From: Bacillota bacterium
Lineage (GTDB): Bacteria > Bacillota > Clostridia > DSM-8532
Length of the DNA stretch: 39,154 nt
Direction of reading: 5' to 3'
NCBI GenBank assembly: GCA_023459915.1
Contig: JAEWSN010000006.1
Coordinates: 1-39,154, forward strand
Below, piece after piece: positions 1-8,172 of the stretch. The stretch's first letter is position 1; every line of letters begins with the position of its first letter. The position numbers and the translations under genes are program-made. The notes under the pieces were generated by a model. That model was not told where the DNA came from and made no database searches. It saw only the letters and a program-made list of their open reading frames with translations.

Positions 1-935
1 GGCAGGCGTTTCAACACCCGCCGTGTTCCCTTGTAGGTCTGGGGATCCAGCAGGGCGACGGCCTCCGCGGCGCCCTGCGCGATGCCCTCGGCCACCTGCT
101 GCCGATAGGCATCCGAGCGCAGCCGCGCCTCATCCTCCTGATTGGTGAGGTATCCGATTTCCAGCAGCACCGCCGGCATGTCGGTTTCCCGAACCACCGC
201 GAGCGATCGTGGAAAAACGCCGAGCAGGCGGTTGCCCGTTGCCGTTGAGACCGCCTCGCCGATGCGGGTGGCCAGCCATTGGTCGCCAAGGGCGTCGTAG
301 ACGGGATCCTTCTCCCGGTAATAGCATTCCAGACCAAACACCCCCGCGGCACCGCGTTGGGACAAATCGAGGCTGTTGACATGAATGCTGATGTACAGGG
401 TTGCGTCCGCCTCATTGGCCATCCGGCTTCGAGCCGCCAAATCCTGATTGACCGTGTCGGCCAGCGCCACATCTCCTGTTCTGGTCAAAAGCACGGGAAT
501 CCCGCCGGCCTCGAGCAGTTCGGCGCATCGGCGCGCGACGTCGAGCGTGACATCCTTCTCCTGCAGGGATTCATCCGACGTGCACGTCCCCGGATCGCGG
601 CCGCCATGACCGGGGTCGAGCACCACCAGCAGGTTGTGCCAGGCATACCCATCCGGGGCGGGCGGGGGCGTGGGAGTTGGCGTTGGCGTGGGTCCGGGGG
701 TGGGGGTGGGCAACGGCGTGGCGGCCGGCGTGGGAGCCGGAGTGGCCGGCCTGTCGCCGGAGGCGTTTGTCTGCCCCGCCTCACGCAGGTACCCGGCGGT
801 GAGGATGATTGCCGCCGCCAGCAGAACCAGCAGGCCCAGCCTTGCGAAGAACCGGCCGGGGCGGGCCAGGCGAAGCCGTTCCGGTGCGTTTTCCTTTTTT
901 TCACCGTCTGACAGGGGGGTGTGGTGCAACGGCAT
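1..935 (-). CDS. N-acetylmuramoyl-L-alanine amidase, membrane-anchored (C-terminus beyond the window)
   Basis: Cell-wall hydrolase of the Amidase_3 family, which cleaves the bond between N-acetylmuramic acid and L-Ala in peptidoglycan, outside the membrane. From the ATG at 935 the protein has a basic, charged N-terminus, one membrane segment (about residues 32-50), a Pro/Thr-rich linker (about 63-95) and then the catalytic domain. DPGHGG (107-112) carries the first zinc ligand, a Glu in LQEKD (about 126) the second, a His in the later ISIHVNS motif the third, and LLEIGYLTN supplies the catalytic Glu. The start is set by GGAGGAG a few bases upstream. The frame is open to the window edge, so the last residues are missing. 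A CwlD-like role in spore cortex is possible, but the sequence does not separate this from vegetative amidases. It diverges from rpsT. Confidence 0.9.
   Translation of the reverse strand, partial: MPLHHTPLSDGEKKENAPERLRLARPGRFFARLGLLVLLAAAIILTAGYLREAGQTNASGDRPATPAPTPAATPLPTPTPGPTPTPTPTPPPAPDGYAWHNLLVVLDPGHGGRDPGTCTSDESLQEKDVTLDVARRCAELLEAGGIPVLLTRTGDVALADTVNQDLAARSRMANEADATLYISIHVNSLDLSQRGAAGVFGLECYYREKDPVYDALGDQWLATRIGEAVSTATGNRLLGVFPRSLAVVRETDMPAVLLEIGYLTNQEDEARLRSDAYRQQVAEGIAQGAAEAVALLDPQTYKGTRRVLKRL
655..710 (+). other. Two G-quadruplex-type motifs inside the amidase gene
   Basis: On the + strand, four G runs occur at 655-658, 660-662, 664-668 and 672-674, separated by 1-3 bases. A second set lies at 690-692, 696-700, 702-706 and 708-710. 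Both fit the G3+ with short loops pattern. They sit in the template strand of the Pro/Thr linker of the amidase, so the mRNA carries the C-rich complement. Formation in vivo is not shown. Confidence 0.5.
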
Positions 936-1075
936 GTCTCCTCCAGGAAAATGTACTTGTTCGGGCCTTCAAGCCGGACGACAGGCCAGCCAGACCGCTC
1001 CCCCATCATACACCATTCCATGGGCCGTTGGCCATACGGCCCCGGCTCCGCGGCGACGCGACAGCGTAAAAAGGC

Positions 1076-1104
1076 TTGCGCGCAATGCCTTGCTGTGCTA
1101 TGAT
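1076..1104 (+). promoter_or_regulatory. rpsT promoter
   Basis: TTGCGC at 1076-1081 and TATGAT at 1099-1104 are separated by 17 bp, a good vegetative (sigma-A type) promoter. The start point would be near 1111, giving a leader of about 32 nt before rpsT. The rest of the 936-1142 gap holds a 7-bp hairpin (1022-1042) and no clear promoter for the amidase. Confidence 0.65.
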
Positions 1105-1142
1105 TCTATGTGCTGACTTTAAGCAACCAGGAGGTGAAACAC

Positions 1143-1403
1143 GTGCCGAATATCAAATCAGCCATCAAACGGGTCAAGATCACGAAGGCGAAGAACGCCC
1201 AGAATCGTGTGAAAAAGTCCGAACTGAAGTCCACACTCCGCGCTTTCCGGGAATCCATCGCCGCCGAAGCTCCGACAACGGCGGAAGAACTCCAGGCTGC
1301 CATCCGCAAGGTGGATCAGGCTGCCACCAAGAAGCTCATCCACAAAAACGCCGCCTCCAGGAAGAAGGCCCAGCTCATGAAGGCCTTTGCCGCCGCGAAA
1401 TAA
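1143..1403 (+). CDS. rpsT: 30S ribosomal protein S20
   Basis: Primary 16S rRNA-binding protein of the small subunit. The 86-residue product begins PNIKSAIKRVK after the initiator and is rich in Lys/Arg/Ala, with the helical-bundle composition and length of S20 (usually 85-90). The start is GTG at 1143, chosen because AGGAGGTGA lies at the right distance; an in-frame ATG at 1110 upstream has no ribosome binding site and would add a non-homologous tail. A non-AUG start is notable because E. coli rpsT also starts at a weak codon (UUG) linked to autoregulation. The gene is monocistronic, with its own promoter (1076-1104) and terminator (1442-1475). Confidence 0.95.
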   Translation: MPNIKSAIKRVKITKAKNAQNRVKKSELKSTLRAFRESIAAEAPTTAEELQAAIRKVDQAATKKLIHKNAASRKKAQLMKAFAAAK

Positions 1404-1441
1404 TCCGGCTTCCCATATTCCGGCCAACCGTGGAACAAATC

Positions 1442-1475
1442 AAAACGTACAGTGATGTACGTTTTTTTGTTTTCC
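1442..1475 (+). terminator. rpsT rho-independent terminator
   Basis: Perfect 10-bp stem AAAACGTACA (1442-1451) / TGTACGTTTT (1456-1465) with loop GTGA, running into a T tract. The outer A/T pairs make it usable on both strands. Confidence 0.85.
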
Positions 1476-1530
1476 GCGCGTTCACCCAGCTGTCCGCTCC
1501 CAGCCCGCAGGCCATTCCCCAAACACAACA

Positions 1531-1579
1531 GCAGCCCCCGGCGACGGAACCGTTTGGTTCGCTGCCGGGGGCTGCGCAG
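1531..1579. terminator. Strong GC hairpin, probable terminator for the isomerase gene or bidirectional
   Basis: GCAGCCCCCGGC (1531-1542) pairs with GCCGGGGGCTGC (1563-1574), with an inner GGAACC/GGTTCG stem. TTTTT follows at 1580 on the + strand; the - strand has only a broken T-rich stretch. A 16-bp direct repeat (1603-1618 and 1641-1656) lies between it and the isomerase stop codon. Confidence 0.5.
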
Positions 1580-1671
1580 GTTTTTCAGGGGACTGTCGTC
1601 ATGGCTGCCGGTCACGGAGGTCGGTCCTCGGCCTCAGGTTGGCTGCCGGTCACGGACATCGACGCATGGCG

Positions 1672-2835
1672 TCATTGCACCGTGAAGCCCTCGAACACAC
1701 GTTCCTTGAGGACCAGATTGTTCTTGGGATCGGCCATCCAGCCGTCGAGCGCGTTTCCGTAGAAGGTCAGCTTCGCCTGCTCCTCCATTTGCGTGCGCAG
1801 GCCGGACTCCGCCTCCGCAAAACCGGTACGCCCCTCCACCCGCACAATGAAGATGCCGTAGGTTGTGTCGATGACAGACAACTCATCCGCATTCGCCGCG
1901 AACGCCCAGTCGATGATCTCGGGCATGTAGGGTTGCATGCTGTAATTGAGCTCCTGCACCCCGCCATCCTCCTGGACCGACTGGCTGTCCGACCGTTCCT
2001 TGGCCAGGGTTTCCATATCCGCGCCCTGGATGATTTCGGTCATGATGGCCTCGGCAAGCGCCTGCTTGTCCGCAAGGGCATCCCCTTCCAGGGTATTGCC
2101 CTCCTCATCCACCTTGGAGAGGTAGATCATGCGGGCCGTCACCACGTCGTACGCGTTCGGGTTTGTGTCGTACATGTCGCGGACCGCGTCGGTACTGATT
2201 TCCCCGGCCTTGTAATTCTCCTCGATGTATTTGGAGCGGAAAACGTCGATGAGATAGAAATTGCGGAGAATCTCGGCATATTTGCCTTCCGTAAGCCCCA
2301 GGTCGGCCAGGTTGGCCGTATAGCTCTCTCCCAGGGACTGACGGATGCTTTCGATGTCCGTTTGGGTCTGGGCACGGATTGCGTCGTCCACCGACAAGCC
2401 CATCTCCCTGGCCTGCTGGAGCTGGATCGCATATTCCTTGGCGATGTCGAGCGCGTCGTTCTTGACACGGAGCACGGGGTTTTCCCCGTCCACGGCATCC
2501 TGTTCCCAATAGGCCTTGCGCTCCTCCTCGGTCTTGGCGTCGAGGCCCTCGGCCGCCTCCACCTGCCCCTGCTGCAGCTTGAGGAAGTACTGGTATTCCG
2601 CATTCTTGATGCGGCGCCCGTCCACCGTGCCCACATAGCTGTTGCTGTCCGTGATGAACCAGACAACACCCAGCGCCACGATCAGCACGGCAAGCGCAAT
2701 GAGCAGGATATTCCGTGTTCTTGCCGACATGGGGGGCCTGGACTTGATGCCGGCCTCCGCCTGTTTTTCCTCAAGACGCGCTTCCCGCCGTGCCAGACGA
2801 CGGGCATCACGACCAACAACCTTGTTTGAACCCAT
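1672..2835 (-). CDS. Membrane-anchored peptidylprolyl isomerase (SurA/PrsA-like, PpiC parvulin domain)
   Basis: Extracytoplasmic folding factor that speeds cis-trans isomerisation at proline. The 387-residue product has a basic cytoplasmic N-terminus, one membrane segment (about 42-61), a SurA-type helical chaperone region (about 68-240) and a parvulin domain (about 245-350) with the family pattern ARMIYLSK...LAKERSDS...DGG...AFAANADELS...YGIFIVRV. No lipobox cysteine is seen, so it is anchored by the helix and is not a PrsA lipoprotein. The start at 2835 has AAGGTGG upstream; the frame stays open 84 bases further upstream but without similarity or a ribosome site. It follows mfd, as in many Clostridia, but has its own promoter (2899-2927). 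Confidence 0.88.
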   Translation of the reverse strand: MGSNKVVGRDARRLARREARLEEKQAEAGIKSRPPMSARTRNILLIALAVLIVALGVVWFITDSNSYVGTVDGRRIKNAEYQYFLKLQQGQVEAAEGLDAKTEEERKAYWEQDAVDGENPVLRVKNDALDIAKEYAIQLQQAREMGLSVDDAIRAQTQTDIESIRQSLGESYTANLADLGLTEGKYAEILRNFYLIDVFRSKYIEENYKAGEISTDAVRDMYDTNPNAYDVVTARMIYLSKVDEEGNTLEGDALADKQALAEAIMTEIIQGADMETLAKERSDSQSVQEDGGVQELNYSMQPYMPEIIDWAFAANADELSVIDTTYGIFIVRVEGRTGFAEAESGLRTQMEEQAKLTFYGNALDGWMADPKNNLVLKERVFEGFTVQ

Positions 2836-2898
2836 TTGCGCAACCACCTTCAAAAAAGGGCTCCACCAGCCTGCGCCAATTTTGCCCGGATACCCCCC

Positions 2899-2927
2899 AT
2901 TATAAGCAACGGGGGTCACGACTTCAA
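2899..2927 (-). promoter_or_regulatory. Promoter for the peptidylprolyl isomerase gene, overlapping the end of mfd
   Basis: On the - strand TTGAAG (2922-2927), a 17-bp spacer and a perfect TATAAT (2899-2904). The -35 box lies within the last codons of mfd. A CCCCC/GGGGG inverted repeat brackets the -10 box. The leader would be about 57 nt. Confidence 0.6.
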
Positions 2928-5900
2928 TTTATGCAGACCCTGTAATAGAATCTTAATATTCTCCAGACGGGTTTCCATGTCCCATTCACGTGCCTTGAGC
3001 GACAGATAGGGGTGCCGGCCGGCCGAGAACAGCAGCCGCCCCTTCCACTGCCCCATCAGGGTGCCGATGGTTTCCAGCGGCAGGGCAAATCCGTCGGCAA
3101 AGGTCAGCTCCACCAGCTCCCCGCGGTCCTTGACCGAGGAGATGCCACAGGCGGCCGCCAGATTGCGGATCAGCGCGATGGTGGTCAGGCGCAGGGTTTC
3201 CGGGGGAATGTCCCCATACCGGTCGATGAGCTCGTCACGCACATCCTGCAAATCCGTCTCCGACTGGATGACCGCGATGGTCTGGTACATGTCCACCCGC
3301 TGCTCCTCATCGGGAATATATTTCCCGTCCAGATAGGCGCTGGCCGGAAACTCCACGGTCACGTCCGTGACGCGCTGCGCGCGCTTTTCGCCGCGCATCT
3401 CCTCCACGGCCTCCTCCAGCAGGCGCAGGTACATGTCATACCCGACGGTTTCCAGATGCCCGTGCTGCTCGGCACCGAGCAGGTTGCCGGCCCCGCGGAT
3501 CTGCAAATCGCGCATGGCGATCTTGAACCCCGACCCGAACTCGGTGAACTCTCGGATGGCCTTGAGCCGTTTTTCCGCGACCTCGTTGAGCACCTTGTCC
3601 TGCCGGTAGGTGAGATAGGCGTAGGCCAGCCGGTTGGAGCGGCCGACCCGCCCCCGCAGCTGATACAACTGCGCCAGGCCGAGCCGGTCGGAATCCTCCA
3701 CGACAATGGTGTTCACATTGGGCATGTCGATGCCCGACTCGATGATGGTGGTGCAGACCAGCACGTCGATGTCCTTCTCCTCGAAGGCGTTGACCACGCG
3801 CTCGAGCTCGCGTTCCCCCATCTGGCCGTGGGCATGGGCGACGCGCGCGTCGGGAACCAGCTTCTGGATGGCCGCCACCCGCGACTGGATGCCGCGCACC
3901 CGATTGTACAGATAGAAGACCTGCCCGCTGCGGGCAAGCTCCCTGGAAATGGCGTCCTGCACAATGTCGTCACGGTACTCCACCACATAGGTCTGCACCG
4001 GATAGCGCTCCAGCGGCGGATCCTCGATGGTGCTGATTTCCCGGAGCCCGGACAGCGACATGTTGAGGGTGCGCGGAATGGGTGTGGCGGAAAGCGTGAG
4101 CAGATCCACATTGGGGTAGCGCAGCTTGATGGCCTCCTTGTGCTCCACACCGAACCGCTGCTCCTCATCGATGACCAGCAGACCCAAATCCTTGAACTGG
4201 ACCGATTTGCCGAGCATCATGTGGGTGCCGACCACCACGTCGGTCCTGCCGCTGCGCAGGTTGCGCAGCACCTGCCGGTGCTCGCTGTCTGTCCGGAACC
4301 GGCTGAGCATCTCCACCTGCACGGGAAATCCAGCGAACCGGCGGCGGAAGTTCTCAAAATGCTGTGCGGCCAGCACGGTGGTGGGCACCAGAAACGCCAC
4401 CTGCCTGCCGTCCATCACCGCCTTGAACACCGCGCGCAGCGCCACCTCCGTCTTTCCGTAGCCCACGTCGCCACACAGCAGCCGATCCATGACCGTGGGC
4501 GCTTCCATGTCTTTTTTGATCTCTTGGATGCACTTGAGCTGATCCGGTGTCTCATCGAACGGGAACATATCCTCGAACTGCCGCTGCCAAGCGGTATCAG
4601 GGGAAAATGCGTGCCCCTCGCGCGCCTGCCGCTGCGCCTGCAGCGCAATCAGCTGCCCGGCCAGCTCCTTGAGGGATTCGCGCACGCGGGCCTTCGCCTT
4701 GCCCCACTCCTGCCCGCCGAGCTTGTTCAGCCGGGGTTCCCGTCCCTCCGACCCGATGTATTTCTGGATGAGGTCCATGCTGGTGGTGGGGATGAACAGC
4801 GAGCCGCCATCCTTGTACGCGATTTTCAAGTAGTCGCGCCGCACCCCTTCCACCGTCAGCTGCTCAAGCCCCGTGTAGGAGCCGATGCCGTGCGTCTGGT
4901 GCACCACATAGTCGCCCGGCTTCAGGTCGGTGAACGCGGCGATTTTCTGTCCCTGCGGGCCGCGCCGGGGCCGCGCGCGTCTGGCCCGGCCCGCTTCGAT
5001 GTCATTCTCGCATACAACGGACAACTGCAGATCGGGATACTGGAATCCGCTTTGCAGCGCACCCAGCGCCACCAGCACGGCGTGTCCCCCGAAGGGATCC
5101 TGCCCATGGCGGACCGAACGATGGCCAAACACATCCGTCACCGCCACGGCGGCATCGGACCAGGTCACGTCCGGCTTGGCCACCACATCCGCGCCGGCCT
5201 GGGTCAACTCATCCGCCAGCCGCCGCACCCGGTCCTCCGAGGACGCCAGCACGACCGTGCGCATGCCGCGTTCGGTCCATTTGCGGATGTCCTCGAAAAG
5301 CAAGTCCAGATGCCCGGCATACGGCGCGAGCGTGAGCCCGGGGATGTGCACCGCGGTGGCCGGACGTCCCAGGATCGACAGCCCGGGCGTTGTGTCGTCC
5401 ACGCGATCGAAGGGTTGAAAGCTGACCACCTGGCACTGGGACATCGACGCGTGCAGGGTTTGCGGATCGTGATGCAAATCATAGCTGCCCGGCAACAGCA
5501 TGCCCTTTTCGGTCAGGGTTTCGCAGAGCCGGAAATGATCCTCCCGCTCATTTTCCATGCGGGTTTCCATCCGCGCGGGATCCTCAAGGAAGACCAGCCC
5601 TTCCCCGCCGACATAGTCGAAAATGGTCGCCGGCTCCTTCAGCATGTAGGGGATGAACTTGTCGGCTCCGGTGAACCAGTGGCTGTCGGAAAGCTTGTCC
5701 ATATACCCCTGGATGTTCCGGCGCAGGGTGCCGGCCTCCTCGGCCGGCAGGCGGGCCGCCGCGCGCGCCAAATCCTCGGTAAGCCGCGCCGTGATCCCGG
5801 GAATGTCCGCGCGCGCGTAGAGCACCTCCCGGGCGGGATGGACCACCAGCTGTTGTGCGCGTTCCACGGAACGCTGGGACTCGGGCGAGAAAAAGCGCAT

Positions 5901-6503
5901 CGAATCGATGGCAATGTCAAAAAACTCGATGCGGCAGGGCAGCTCCGCGCCAATCGCGAACAGATCCAGAATGCCGCCGCGGACGGCGAACTGGCCGCGT
6001 CCCTCCACCTTTTCCTCCCGCTCATACCCCATTTCCAGCAGCCGTGCCATCAGGGCATCCATGGGCATTTCCATGTCGCAGGTCAGGGTGAGCGTCATCT
6101 CCCGGTACGCCTGCGGCGGGGTGAGCAGATGGAGCACGGCCTCGGCGGACGTCACCAGCAGCGCGTAGTCTCCCTGCAGCAGCCGCTCCAGGGCGCGGAC
6201 GCGGTCGAACGTCTGCTCAAAGCTGCGGGCGGACACGTCGTAGAGCATCACCTCGCGGTTGGGCAGATAGGCAACGCCCTCGGGCATGAAATGCTGGAAA
6301 TCCTCGAGCGCCTTGCGGGCCTGCATCTCGTTCCACGCGATGTACACGCCCTTTTTCCCGGATTCGTGGAGCAGCGCGTGGCAGACATGCCGCAGCTGTG
6401 TGTCGGAGAGTCCGGAAACCACCGGATCCTCTCCCTGTTTCGCCAGCGAGAGCAGTTCCCGCAGTTTCCCGTATCCGCGCAGCAGTTCCGTGGACAAGCC
6501 CAT
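2916..6503 (-). CDS. mfd: Transcription-repair coupling factor
   Basis: DNA translocase that removes RNA polymerase stalled at lesions and recruits UvrA. The 1195-residue product has the full Mfd layout: UvrB-homologous N-terminal part (about 1-350), RNA-polymerase-interacting domain (about 524-590, KPGDYVVHQTHGIGSY), and helicase motor with Walker A GDVGYGKT near residue 675, DEEQ near 776 and the translocation motif region including LGLAQLYQLRGRVGRS. The TRCF C-terminal domain (about 1040-1150) follows. AAGGAG lies upstream of the ATG at 6503. It is 17 bp downstream of pth in the same direction. A long open frame on the opposite strand (3012-6815) is a GC-bias shadow. Confidence 0.97.
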   Translation of the reverse strand: MGLSTELLRGYGKLRELLSLAKQGEDPVVSGLSDTQLRHVCHALLHESGKKGVYIAWNEMQARKALEDFQHFMPEGVAYLPNREVMLYDVSARSFEQTFDRVRALERLLQGDYALLVTSAEAVLHLLTPPQAYREMTLTLTCDMEMPMDALMARLLEMGYEREEKVEGRGQFAVRGGILDLFAIGAELPCRIEFFDIAIDSMRFFSPESQRSVERAQQLVVHPAREVLYARADIPGITARLTEDLARAAARLPAEEAGTLRRNIQGYMDKLSDSHWFTGADKFIPYMLKEPATIFDYVGGEGLVFLEDPARMETRMENEREDHFRLCETLTEKGMLLPGSYDLHHDPQTLHASMSQCQVVSFQPFDRVDDTTPGLSILGRPATAVHIPGLTLAPYAGHLDLLFEDIRKWTERGMRTVVLASSEDRVRRLADELTQAGADVVAKPDVTWSDAAVAVTDVFGHRSVRHGQDPFGGHAVLVALGALQSGFQYPDLQLSVVCENDIEAGRARRARPRRGPQGQKIAAFTDLKPGDYVVHQTHGIGSYTGLEQLTVEGVRRDYLKIAYKDGGSLFIPTTSMDLIQKYIGSEGREPRLNKLGGQEWGKAKARVRESLKELAGQLIALQAQRQAREGHAFSPDTAWQRQFEDMFPFDETPDQLKCIQEIKKDMEAPTVMDRLLCGDVGYGKTEVALRAVFKAVMDGRQVAFLVPTTVLAAQHFENFRRRFAGFPVQVEMLSRFRTDSEHRQVLRNLRSGRTDVVVGTHMMLGKSVQFKDLGLLVIDEEQRFGVEHKEAIKLRYPNVDLLTLSATPIPRTLNMSLSGLREISTIEDPPLERYPVQTYVVEYRDDIVQDAISRELARSGQVFYLYNRVRGIQSRVAAIQKLVPDARVAHAHGQMGERELERVVNAFEEKDIDVLVCTTIIESGIDMPNVNTIVVEDSDRLGLAQLYQLRGRVGRSNRLAYAYLTYRQDKVLNEVAEKRLKAIREFTEFGSGFKIAMRDLQIRGAGNLLGAEQHGHLETVGYDMYLRLLEEAVEEMRGEKRAQRVTDVTVEFPASAYLDGKYIPDEEQRVDMYQTIAVIQSETDLQDVRDELIDRYGDIPPETLRLTTIALIRNLAAACGISSVKDRGELVELTFADGFALPLETIGTLMGQWKGRLLFSAGRHPYLSLKAREWDMETRLENIKILLQGLHKLKS

Positions 6504-6520
6504 ACAAACTCCTTCAGTCT

Positions 6521-7081
6521 TCAGCCGTTGTACCGGCTCATGGTCGCTTCCGCGCCAGCCAGCAAAATGGCGGGCACCGCGTCCGCCGCGCGTTCCACCG
6601 CTTCATTCACGAGGGGGCGTTCCTCCCCGGAAAACCGGGACAGCACAAAATCCGCCAGCTTCCAACCCGGCGGCGGCTTGCCCACGCCGATGCGCACACG
6701 GGGAAACGCGGTGGTGCCGAGCCGTTCCACGATGGAACGCATGCCGTTGTGCGTGCCCGCACTGCCGCCGGGGCGGACGCGGACCCGGCCGACCGCCAGA
6801 TCGATGTCGTCGTAAATGACAATCAGATCCGCATGGGGCACCTTGTAGAAGCGGACAAGCTCGGAAATGGCCTCCCCGGACAGGTTCATGAAGGTCTGGG
6901 GCTTGATGAGCATCACCTTCCTGCCCTGGATGATGCCCTCTCCGGTCAGGGCCTTGTGCCGGACGCGGTTGAGGGGGATGCGGTAGGAGGCGGCCAGATA
7001 ATCGATGGTGTCAAAGCCAACATTGTGGCGGGTGTTCGCGTATTGGGCGCCTGGGTTGCCCAGGCCGGCCACGAGCATCAT
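6521..7081 (-). CDS. pth: Peptidyl-tRNA hydrolase
   Basis: Releases tRNA from peptidyl-tRNAs that drop off the ribosome. The 186-residue length is typical of Pth. Diagnostic motifs are GLGNPGAQYANTRHNVGF at the N-terminus (Asn and catalytic His), LIKPQTFMNLSG, and the VIYDDIDLAVGRVRV and GSAGTHNGMRS segments. Two ATGs are adjacent; the first (7081) is best placed after AAGGAG. It lies between prs and mfd, the usual Firmicutes order, with gaps of 33 and 17 bp, so one transcript is likely. Confidence 0.96.
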   Translation of the reverse strand: MMLVAGLGNPGAQYANTRHNVGFDTIDYLAASYRIPLNRVRHKALTGEGIIQGRKVMLIKPQTFMNLSGEAISELVRFYKVPHADLIVIYDDIDLAVGRVRVRPGGSAGTHNGMRSIVERLGTTAFPRVRIGVGKPPPGWKLADFVLSRFSGEERPLVNEAVERAADAVPAILLAGAEATMSRYNG

Positions 7082-7114
7082 AGGTTCTCCTTGTGGGGTC
7101 TTGTCTGTGGTGTG

Positions 7115-8077
7115 TCACAGCTGGGTGAACAGGGTGGAAATGGACAGGTCTCCGAAAATACGCTCGATGGCGTCGGCCATCACGTCTCCCACGGACAGCA
7201 CCCGGATTTGCGGAATGCGCTTCTCCGGCGGCAGCGTGATGGTGTTGAGCGTCACCAGCTCGCGGATGGCGGAATGGCGGATGCGCTCGAGCGCGGGTCC
7301 GGACAGGACGGCGTGGGTGCAACAGGCAAACACCTCCACGGCCCCGATTTCCGCGAGCGCGTTGGCGGCATTGACAATGGTGCCGCCGGTATCGATGAGG
7401 TCGTCCACCAGCACCACCCGCTTGCCGCGCACATCTCCGATGATGTTCATGATTTCGCTGACATTGGCCTTGGGGCGGCGCTTGTCGATGATGGCCAACG
7501 GCACGTCCAGCTTCTCCGCAATTTTCCGGCTGCGTCCCACGCTGCCGACATCCGGGGAAACCACCACGACATCGTCCATCTGGTCCGCGAACCGCTCCTT
7601 GAAGTATTGGGCCAGAATGGGCTGCCCCAGCAAATGGTCCACCGGAATGTCAAAGAACCCCTGAAGCTGTGGCGCGTGCAAATCCATGGTGAGCACCCGA
7701 TCGGCGCCGGCCACCGTGATGAGGTTGGCCACGAGCTTGGCCGAAATGGGATCGCGCGAGCGCGCCTTCCGGTCCTGCCGGGCGTATCCGAAATACGGCA
7801 TGACCGCGGTGATACGGCCCGCCGAGGCGCGACGGCAGGCGTCGATGAGCAGCAGCAGCTCGATGAGGTTGTCGTTGACGGGGGTACAGGTGGATTGGAT
7901 GATGAAGACGTCCGATCCGCGCACCACCTCGTTGATGGTGATGGCCGTCTCGCCGTCGCTGAATTTCCCGACGACCGCGGCCCCCAGCGGCAACCCGATT
8001 TTCGCTGCGATCTCCTCGGCCAGTGGCCGATTGGAGCTGCCCGCGAAAATTTTGATGTCCTTGCCATGCAAATTCAT
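7115..8077 (-). CDS. prs: Ribose-phosphate pyrophosphokinase (PRPP synthetase)
   Basis: Makes PRPP from ribose 5-phosphate and ATP for nucleotide, His, Trp and NAD synthesis. The 320-residue product begins MNLHGKDIKIFAGSS and shows the class I motifs: KFSDGE, YFGYARQDRK (ATP loop), VSPDVGSVGRSR, and the PRPP loop VVLVDDLIDTGGT near residues 220-232. The ATG at 8077 is preceded by GGGAGG at about 10 nt. The frame is open upstream to 8347, but that part belongs to the glmU tail in another frame. It is 95 bp after glmU. Confidence 0.96.
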   Translation of the reverse strand: MNLHGKDIKIFAGSSNRPLAEEIAAKIGLPLGAAVVGKFSDGETAITINEVVRGSDVFIIQSTCTPVNDNLIELLLLIDACRRASAGRITAVMPYFGYARQDRKARSRDPISAKLVANLITVAGADRVLTMDLHAPQLQGFFDIPVDHLLGQPILAQYFKERFADQMDDVVVVSPDVGSVGRSRKIAEKLDVPLAIIDKRRPKANVSEIMNIIGDVRGKRVVLVDDLIDTGGTIVNAANALAEIGAVEVFACCTHAVLSGPALERIRHSAIRELVTLNTITLPPEKRIPQIRVLSVGDVMADAIERIFGDLSISTLFTQL

Positions 8078-8172
8078 GAAACACGCGCCTCCCGCGCCGG
8101 ATGGCGGCTCCGCCGGTTGGGCGGACCGGATTCGGGGGTCCCGAGCCGGCACCCCGGTTCGGACAGCCCCGG

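Noticed and set aside
1022..1042. GGGCCGT/ACGGCCC hairpin upstream of rpsT
   Set aside because: No T tract on either strand and upstream of the promoter; not a terminator, and no partner motif to make it an operator.
1603..1656. 16-bp direct repeat GGCTGCCGGTCACGGA (1603-1618 and 1641-1656)
   Set aside because: Only two copies in a short gap, with no inverted ends, gene or duplicated target; most likely a local duplication.
3012..6815. Open frame of 1267 codons on the + strand, opposite mfd and pth
   Set aside because: The product is His/Gln/Leu/Gly-rich without known motifs, spans two genuine genes on the other strand and has no ribosome site; it is a codon-bias shadow in GC-rich DNA. The same holds for other long antisense frames opposite prs, glmU, pcrA and atpI.
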